A program made the translations under genes and the position numbers. A stretch of DNA of 5,330 nucleotides from Candidatus Kaiserbacteria bacterium. Its GTDB lineage: Bacteria; Patescibacteria; Paceibacteria; UBA9973; UBA2100. A model generated the notes under the pieces. The model saw only the letters and a program-made list of their open reading frames with translations. It was not told the origin of the DNA and searched no databases. This document shows, piece by piece, positions 1 to 5,330 of this stretch (position 1 is its first letter; every line of letters starts with the position of its first letter). Location of the stretch: positions 1 through 5,330 of the forward strand of contig NVTG01000108.1 of NCBI GenBank assembly GCA_002401495.1, written 5' to 3'.

Positions 1-134
1 ATGCCTTTTCTGTTATTTCTAAACAAGAACAGGAACAGTATCGTGAAAACTACTTTACTGAAGAACATAAAAATTGGTTTTTAATGCAATGTATCTTCGC
101 TAGATTTGATTTTAGTGAAAACTGCATTGACTGA
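1..134 (+). CDS. Possible 3' end of a convergent gene (partial)
   Basis: From position 3 a + strand frame stays open to a TGA at 132-134 and gives 43 C-terminal residues, with stretches such as KQEQEQYRENYFTEEHKNW and ending in FSENCID. The composition is typical of a soluble, charged, aromatic-containing protein tail, and the frame contains no TAA or TAG. The start lies outside the window and I recognise no family. The difficulty is that the - strand gene below is also open through this same stretch, in codon-aligned antisense, where it reads as a hydrophobic segment. One of the two is probably not translated here, or two convergent coding regions overlap. A GTA...AG stretch of 26 nt (37-62) could also be an intron of this gene, which would change the reading. 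I hold this as a plausible gene end, not a firm one. Confidence 0.35.
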   Translation, partial: AFSVISKQEQEQYRENYFTEEHKNWFLMQCIFARFDFSENCID

Positions 135-2498
135 TTCTAAATCATTTGGTTTCTCATTCTTTTCATATTCACTTAACTCTTGCTCGAGAGCTTTAAATGC
201 ATCCATCAATGAGTTGTGCTTTGTTCGATCTTTTTCTTCTAACAACGACTATAATATTGCTAGTTCTTCACCTTCCATATCTTTGCAAAATGATATTGGA
301 TAAGCGACAGGGTTGGGTTGTGGCAACAGATATCCTTTCTCAAAAGACAATATTTCGATATCGATGTGGCCGGGAAGTCTTTCGAAGTAACGTTGGTCGC
401 TGAATCCTTGGATGGGATTTCTAACCTACCCAGCAACAAGATGATTAAGTTTATCTTTATCCTTACTCGCAATCATACATACAGGAATTTACGTAATCTT
501 CCCATATTCAAATTTATTACCTCCAGTTGAGACGGTCACGTATTGATCGAGTTTGAAACGGAGCTCGATGAATTTTACTTCCATAAAGGCATCACCAGTG
601 TTATACATAACTTTGAAAATCTTGTCTTCTTTTATTAGGATTAGGTAGCGGAGGATTTGGCCAGCAGCATCTTTCTCTTTTGAATCTTTAGTGTAATCTC
701 CTACATCTGTTCCTTCTTGCATGTATTCTGCTTTGATGCTTACTGTATCTCCCATGTCGTCTAATTGAATGTGAACTATGTTTATTATGTTTTGTTGGTG
801 TTCTGATGTGTAGATTGTCATTTGTTGGGATCCGAACATAAAGTTTACATCGGAATCGATTTTTGTTTGTTTGAAGATTATTGCACCGTATTTCCTATTG
901 ATAATATTTGTAATCCTTTTGCTTGTCTTATCGAATTTTATGTCGTAGTGTGCCATGCTCAGTCGTTCTGGTTTCATTGCGACTGGAAGACATTCTACTT
1001 CATCCTCATCACCAAACTCTTCAACTTTGTAAAATATTTCTATTATGTTCAGGTCGTTTACGTTTTCGAGGAATTGTTTTTGCTCGTTTTCGGTTAGCAT
1101 CCAGTAACTCATCATGAATTCGGTTGCGTCAAGACATTTGTTATGTGTACTAAAAGCCTTATCACCATTAAGCTTAATATTAGAATCATCAAAAAACCTA
1201 GTAAGCAAAATCATATTATCCGAAGCTCTATATTCCTACACTTTATAAACCAGAGGAGGAGCCGCATAAGTCTACACATACTTATTAAAGAAATGTTCCG
1301 AAAGACTAATACAAAGTTCCGTCTATTCCTTTTTAGTTTCATCAAGTTATATCGCCATCTCCTACTTTTCTTCCAACGTAGCTTTAGGATCAGCCATTCT
1401 TTCTTAAAGATAAGGTTTCTTCTCCAGCAACAAAGTAGCTCTATGCATCATCTAAAAGGTCGCAGTCTTAATCGACTCTGCTTTCTTAAGCTCAAGATCT
1501 TCAATTTGTGGCAGAACTGGACTTCCATCAGATCGTTTACTATCCGCATTCATGACTGACAAACTTTTCTATGCTACTAATCTCGGGTCAATTACTTTAT
1601 TGTTTTTATCATCCCATTGATTTCCGAATGCTAATGTGTTTGGATCAACGTATGATGGTAAGTGTGAGAGAGATGGTAAGGCTCCTTTGGATTCTTCGAT
1701 ATCGGCACCTTGGGTGGAGGGGATTTCTGTTGTGTTCGTTAACATGCCCATTTTAGATTCGGAGAAGGGCATAGTGTAATCAATCACTGTTTCGAAGTTT
1801 ACTATGAATTGGTATCGGTATTTGAAGCCGGATGGTGCGTCTCTTGTGTATCTATATTTTCCTTTTTAGAATTCTTTCATGCTTTCAGGATCCCATCCAT
1901 TAAACTCCCCAATAATAAAGACTTCATCACCTTCTTCAATGTCGAAGTCTTCTCCTGGACTAAACTCAATAATTAGCTAAGTTTTATTCTAATCTCCAAC
2001 TTTATTACTAGATAGCTATGGCTCCACTAATTTACTATCTTCCTCCACGGGGCTAGACAACACCTAACAATCTTGCACAGCAATATCAATATCCTTTGCA
2101 CTTTCATCTCCTTCCAAAGGCTGAACAGCACTAGAAATCTATTTTTTAGGCACTTCTTCGACTGGCTATGCTGCTTGATCTGTAGTTTATGGAGGTTCGG
2201 CTTCTACTAGAGCAGGCTGTTTGACTTCTTCAACGGGGTTTTATGGTGAAGATTACGTTCCTGTTGTTGAGATACCGTTGTTTTCACATAATCTTTCTAG
2301 TGTCTTAATTCTGATATCCTTATCAATCACTTGCTGAGGAGATTAGGATATGGGACTTACTTTTGTTAACTACTAATTCTACTTTAGAATCATCTTAAGT
2401 TTATTCTGGGCGTTCTCAACTTCCGTTGTAAACGTTTCAACCTGCACTCTCAGAACATCATTCGTCGTAATCAATTCGTTTATAATTTCGTCAGTCAT
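1..2498 (-). CDS. Coiled-coil protein with an AMPK-beta/CBM48-like glycogen-binding domain (3' end not seen)
   Basis: With TAA/TAG read as Gln, one frame runs from the ATG at 2498 to the left edge with a single 27-nt intron (2334-2360), giving about 823 residues. Residues 1-65 form a coiled coil, including KQNQQLTK joined to QVIDKDIRIKTLERL across the intron. Residues 66-165 are a Pro/Glu/Gln/Ser-rich acidic linker. Residues about 168-245 match the carbohydrate-binding fold of AMPK-beta and CBM48: EVFIIGEFNGWDPESM with the key Trp at 193, then KYRYTRDAPSGFKYRYQFIV and VIDYTMPFSES. In that family the domain binds glycogen or starch, or serves as a scaffold. Residues 250-823 show no domain I know; they include an alpha/beta-looking part (420-660) and a charged helix near 770. 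There is no kinase or glycosidase motif. A second in-frame ATG at 2612 would add 38 residues. I prefer 2498 because an A/T-only leader typical of ciliates precedes it. No TGA is reached before the edge, so the end is unknown. Confidence 0.85.
2334..2360 (-). other. Mini-intron (27 nt) in the glycogen-binding-domain gene
   Basis: On the - strand it begins GTAAGTCCC and ends CTAATCTCCTCAG, with a branch-like CTAAT 8 nt before the splice end. It is a multiple of three and holds no TGA, so the frame stays open with or without splicing. Removal joins two halves of a coiled coil smoothly (QQLTK to QVIDK). Retention would insert nine residues, VSPISQSPQ, with two prolines. The splice-site match and the coiled-coil continuity make it a likely intron, although the frame does not require it. 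Confidence 0.75.
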
Positions 2499-2787
2499 TA
2501 ACTTTTTAATTTTTATAAAACTTGGTATTTTTGGAGTCTTTAAATTACAAATCTGGCGAATGCTATCCCTCTCAACCCAAATCTTTGAAGATTGCCACTT
2601 TCTAATATCCATTCAAGCAAAGCACCACCTCCCAATCAAAAATATCACAATTAGATAAATTGCATAAAAACTAACGAAGTTAATTTTAAATTGAATAAGC
2701 GAGGTATATAATAATAATTAGCGCAATCCCTATTTATAAAGACAGTAGGTGCTTTGAAATAACATTTTACTCGATTTCGAGTGTTAG
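2499..2787. promoter_or_regulatory. Divergent intergenic control region
   Basis: This spacer lies between the start codons of two divergent genes and should hold both promoters. It shrinks to 175 bp if the leftward gene starts at 2612. It is rich in A/T runs. On the - strand a TATAAAA element with A-rich sequence lies within about 20 nt upstream of the ATG at 2498. On the + strand a TATA-like run lies upstream of the DP gene. No repeat or RNA gene is visible here. The control role is inferred from position and composition only. Confidence 0.5.
2731..2740 (+). promoter_or_regulatory. TATA-like element upstream of the DP gene
   Basis: TATTTATAAA lies 47 bp before the proposed ATG at 2788, just upstream of an in-frame TGA (2755) that closes the frame on the 5' side. 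The distance suits a core promoter with a short leader, as is usual in compact ciliate genomes. In AT-rich DNA such a match can occur by chance. Confidence 0.3.
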
Positions 2788-4265
2788 ATGTCAAAATCTG
2801 TTCTATATCACCAAGTCCGAAGTACGAACTAAAGACGGACAAAGGCTTCTGAGCTGGAAATGCTGCAGTAAAGAAAACCTCAGATTCCCACAATACATCC
2901 ATCGTTATCTAAGTAAGGCGACTGATTTATCAGTTCAAGTGATTCCCTCGAGCCAGGGTCTCCTTTTCTGGGTCTCAAGAGAGCGAATCATTCAGTCCCT
3001 ATTGCCAGTTTAGAATAGACAACGTAAGGACTTCCATCTAACTTATACCAGTTTGTTAAATGGCAGCACTACAACTACAAATGGATACAAACGAAAGAAA
3101 AATGGACACGATAAAAAGCTTGTCTATCTGTCAAACAAAGTTCTATCTGAGGTACAAGAGAATGAAGGCACAACGGGAACTCAGGTAAGTCAGATGCCAG
3201 TTAATATTAGATTGCAAATGTAATCATCGACGATTATAAACGTATGAAAATGGTAAGGTCGTTAAATGTTACACCAGAGAGCTGATTTTAAGAATATTCA
3301 GAGAAGAGTCTACGATGCGCTTAACGTGCTAACAGCTCTCAACATTATCACGAAATTGAAAAATAAGATACATTTTGAAGGCTTTCAGCAGATCAGAGAA
3401 GATTCCGAGAAAAGCATAAAAATGCAAGTAAGCGCGATATATAATATTAGAAAATCCTTACCGCCTCGCGGAAAAGAATGGAAAAGAAGAAATAGAAATT
3501 TTCAGAATTGATCCTCTAAGTAAGGAATTATTGGTAACACACTCTTAGAACATTTGCATAAAAAAACTGGTATAACGAAATTATGCTGCGGAGGGGCAGC
3601 AGCAGGACATGGATTTTTAATCGAGGATTAATATCCCGTTCATGATTGTGAAGGTGTAATCTAACGCTGATCTCGCTATTCAGATGAATGATCAGAAATC
3701 GAATATTATTATCGAAACTGATCAGCCGTTTGAGCTTTATAATGAGAATCATATTTTCTAAGGATTGTAGCTTAATGAAATGGTGAAAGAGGGGGCTGAT
3801 GTTCATCCTAATTTGATTAGTAATGAACAAATTGCTTCGTTTTTACAATATATCTTAGCTGGTGATGCCGACATGCCACTGGTTGAGCCTAAGTTTGAAC
3901 TCGAAGCTTAGCCAAAGATATAAAGCACTCAAAACTCCCCTTTCAAGCCTTACAGCGACATAAAAAAGTCCCCAGTGCTTGTCAAGACTATGCCAATATC
4001 CAGTCCATTTTCTCAGCACTCGAAATTTAAACAATAATTGGATTTCGATAGCACATTCTACCAACAAGCCTGTACCGACATGTCCGGTCTTCTGAAATGG
4101 GACAACGCATCAACCATAACAACCGATTCCAGTCAAGGCATAGTGAAGCCCAAAGCAATCTATTCACCAAGTGCAAAAATCTTGAATTTCACGAGGAAAT
4201 CATCAACCGATTCCGAGAAACAGATGTCACAGTTTTCGAAATACTTGAATGCTGACAATTTATGA
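2788..4265 (+). CDS. DP: DP-family transcription factor (E2F dimerisation partner), seven exons
   Basis: Exons 2788-2912, 2934-3023, 3052-3184, 3211-3252, 3278-3427, 3451-3519 and 3549-4265 join to 441 codons and TGA, with 13 TAA/TAG codons read as Gln. DP proteins pair with E2F through a winged helix and a coiled-coil/marked-box region and bind promoters of cell-cycle genes in the nucleus. The winged helix spans about residues 93-168: KKLVYLSNKVLSEVQENEG, then RADFKNIQRRVYDALNVL with the DNA-contacting RRVYD at 139-143. The coiled coil (181-214) ends in LVQRN, a DP hallmark that separates it from E2F. The marked box follows (230-280, INIPFMIVKV). Residues 281-441 are Ser/Thr/Gln-rich and unlike animal DP tails. 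The first Arg of the usual RRRVYD is Gln here, and the loop before it is shorter than in animal DPs. The start at 2788 is the first ATG after the in-frame TGA at 2755; an ATG at 2860 is possible. In Tetrahymena, specialised E2F/DP paralogues act in meiosis, so a cell-cycle or a meiotic role are both open. Confidence 0.93.
2913..2933 (+). other. DP gene intron 1 (21 nt)
   Basis: It begins GTAAGGCG and ends CTGATTTATCAG. The length is a multiple of three, but the retained reading would meet an in-frame TGA at 2923, so splicing is required to keep the frame. Removal joins PSLS to NSSDSLEPG. Confidence 0.85.
3024..3051 (+). other. DP gene intron 2 (28 nt)
   Basis: It begins GTAAGGACTT and ends CTAACTTATACCAG, with a clear CTAAC branch-like motif. 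Removal shifts the frame so that SLEQTT runs into LLNGSTTTTNGYKRKK and on into the winged helix. Without it, no in-frame ATG exists upstream of the winged helix. Confidence 0.88.
3185..3210 (+). other. DP gene intron 3 (26 nt)
   Basis: It begins GTAAGTCAGA and ends TTAATATTAG. It falls between codons, and removal joins NEGTTGTQ to IANVIIDD inside the winged helix, restoring the alignment to the DP family. Confidence 0.92.
3253..3277 (+). other. DP gene intron 4 (25 nt)
   Basis: It begins GTAAGGTCG and ends TTAAATGTTACACCAG. Removal joins YKRMKM to RADFKNIQRRVYD between codons. Read through, the upstream frame meets a TGA shortly after the junction. Confidence 0.9.
3428..3450 (+). other. DP gene intron 5 (23 nt)
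   Basis: It begins GTAAGCGCG and ends ATAATATTAG, nearly the same 3' end as intron 3. Removal joins SIKMQ to KILTASRKRMEKKKQ, which continues the DP coiled coil. Confidence 0.92.
3520..3548 (+). other. DP gene intron 6 (29 nt)
   Basis: It begins GTAAGGAATT and ends GTAACACACTCTTAG. Removal joins SELILQ to NICIKKLVQRN, recreating the family pattern LLLQQIAFKNLVQRN of animal DP proteins position by position. It is the longest of the seven introns seen. Confidence 0.93.
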
Positions 4266-4296
4266 TCTGTTAATTTATTTTCCTTTAAATAAAATC
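4266..4296 (+). terminator. 31-bp spacer with a poly(A)-signal-like AATAAA
   Basis: Only 31 bp separate the TGA of the DP gene from the next ATG on the same strand. The spacer is very AT-rich and holds AATAAA at 4288-4293, 22 nt after the stop. It must serve as 3' untranslated region of one gene and leader of the next, unless the transcripts overlap or the next gene starts further in. The role of AATAAA in this organism is unproven. Confidence 0.35.
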
Positions 4297-5330
4297 ATGA
4301 TGTCTAATCTCGATTAATAAAACCCTGACTCTCCAAACCCTTCTCCGCCATCTATTGGTCGCGTTCCTCGTTATTCGAACTTATCCTCGATTCAATTATA
4401 GTCTTATTAAGGGTTAAAAAGATTGACTTCGAATAGTGCGATAATCCAGAAGAAGAGTTTAAACCAATCAATCTAAATGCCAAAGTTCTCACTGATCTCA
4501 TCAGTAAATTTCAAAGAACTCCATTCCTCAAAGGATCTCTCACGTTCACCCACGCGTTAAAATATTCTTCGTCCCACTAATAAAAAAGCTATGATGAAGA
4601 GGTTATTGACGCTGAAGAAATAGGAGGAAGAGTCTAAGCTTCTAAAGTACCTTGAAGACTACGAGAAACTCCCGGGAATGGATTTGAGGATCAAAATTAA
4701 TTACTTCTTTTCTCCCTATAATATATCATATGAGTGTGCCAAACATATGGCTTTTGAAGAAGATACTATTTTGTAGATTAACCAGTTTAAAAGATAGTGG
4801 AAGTTGCTTACTCATCTTGTACTAAAAGAAGATAGAGCGGTTTTTTAGGATTTGATCTTTAATTTGAAACTTGTACAAGGAAAATTGAAAAAACTATCAT
4901 TCATGGAAAACGTCTAAGAAAACGTAACCAAGAAAAAGTTTAAGAGAAAAAGACGAGGTCACGGCAGCAGAAACACAAACAATTCAGGATCCAACCGTAC
5001 AAGTTCAGCATTTTCAAAAACGAGCCGATCAATTCTCAATTTAGATATAAGAGCTTCAGAAAGGTTAAGAGGGTCTCATCTTTCGAATTTAAGGCATAGT
5101 ACGATGAAGTCTACTGATGCGAGGATTTAAACTATTAAGAAAGCTGATTCCCTGAAAAAGAAAGCAGGAGATTACGAAATAACATCAATCACGGGTGAAA
5201 AACATCTTAATAAATAGAATTCCTTTGAAACTGATGCTTTTGATTGTTATGCTTCTTCGTTTATTACTGAGAGTTATGACTCACAAGATCTTCTAGGTGC
5301 AGATAGCGATGATGATGACACTTCTCATTC
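4297..5330 (+). CDS. Hypothetical protein with a basic cluster (3' end beyond the window)
   Basis: From tandem ATGs at 4297 and 4300 the frame stays open to the right edge: 344 codons with 13 TAA/TAG read as Gln and no TGA, with no intron required. I do not recognise the family. The N-terminal 100 residues are Ser/Pro/Asn-rich and look disordered, with SP sites in DSPNPSPPS. Residues about 100-205 look folded and mostly helical, with LLKYLEDYEKLPGMDLRIKI, then INYFFSPYNISYECAKHMAF and a helix LVQGKLKKL. Residues 212-221, KKKFKRKRRG, form a strong nuclear-localisation-like or nucleic-acid-binding patch. A Ser/Lys-rich stretch follows and the visible part ends in an acidic run, ADSDDDDTSH. No catalytic motif or membrane segment is visible. 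A GTA...AG stretch of 30 nt (4504-4533) could be an in-frame intron, but the reading looks equally good unspliced. A nuclear role is a guess from composition. Confidence 0.8.

Noticed and set aside
407..429. A 23-nt GTA...AAG candidate intron on the - strand leading to a TGA at 340-342
   Set aside because: It would replace a well-formed acidic coding tail of more than 80 residues with an Arg-rich out-of-frame end, and its donor GTAGG departs from the GTAAG of the others.
106..530. Short + strand frames opposite the end of the large gene
   Set aside because: The - strand frame here gives a coherent acidic, charged protein (for example EGEELAILQSLLEEKDRTKH) without TGA. The + frames are short, and those past 134 have no consistent composition.
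1143..1559. + strand open frame of 138 codons
   Set aside because: It is antisense to the large - strand gene. Its Ile/Phe/Arg/Ser-rich composition is typical of a mirror of a Glu/Lys-rich coding frame.
1569..1787. Separate small - strand genes between TAA/TAG codons (also at 489-1214 and 2379-2612)
   Set aside because: They are in one frame and separated only by TAA or TAG, so they are pieces of a single gene under the reassigned code. They are not independent genes or a decayed pseudogene.
2499..2612. N-terminal extension of the large gene from the ATG at 2612
   Set aside because: It is possible, since an in-frame TGA lies directly upstream. But the stretch has no TAA/TAG Gln codons and no domain, ends in an A/T-only leader-like run, and the ATG at 2498 opens straight into the coiled coil. 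It is kept as the alternative start.
2651..2902. - strand open frame of 83 codons starting MDVLWESEVFF
   Set aside because: It looks protein-like but is antisense to exon 1 of the DP gene and the divergent spacer. It ends at TGA (2645-2647) within a few codons under the ciliate code and has no family resemblance.
3460..3485. GC-rich CCTCGCGGAAAAG resembling an E2F site
   Set aside because: It lies inside DP exon 6 and does not match TTTSSCGC exactly; it is explained by coding sequence.

Overview
The window is nuclear DNA from a eukaryote that reads TAA and TAG as glutamine and keeps TGA as its only stop, almost certainly a ciliate. With the standard code it holds only fragments. With the UAR=Gln code it resolves into long, nearly gap-free genes. 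The clearest proof is the LVQRN motif of a DP transcription factor, whose Gln is encoded by TAA (3573-3575). The genes are cut by very small introns of 21-29 nt (GTAAG...YAG), the size class known from Paramecium and some other ciliates. Free use of CGN arginine codons and a fairly moderate base composition argue against Paramecium itself. I cannot name the genus; oxymonads and some diplomonads share the code but fit the intron pattern less well.

Layout. (1) Positions 1-134 on the + strand may hold the 3' end of a gene that converges on its neighbour. (2) From about 2498 (or 2612) down to the left edge, on the - strand, lies a protein of at least about 820 residues. It has an N-terminal coiled coil, an acidic Pro/Glu/Gln-rich linker, an AMPK-beta/CBM48-type glycogen-binding domain and a long C-terminal part that I do not recognise. 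(3) An AT-rich divergent spacer with a TATA-like element separates it from the next gene. (4) Positions 2788-4265 on the + strand hold a complete DP (E2F dimerisation partner) gene with seven exons and six mini-introns, encoding 441 residues. (5) After only 31 bp, a third gene starts at 4297 on the + strand and is still open at the right edge. It has at least 344 residues, appears intronless, carries a strongly basic cluster and is not recognised.

Gene interplay. The DP protein would pair with an E2F protein encoded elsewhere to control cell-cycle or meiotic transcription. It shares a divergent control region with the glycogen-binding-domain gene, and its 3' end almost touches the third gene. 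Nothing in the sequence shows that the three products act in one pathway. I found no RNA genes, mobile elements, CRISPR arrays or long repeats. No gene-free stretch exceeds about 300 bp.
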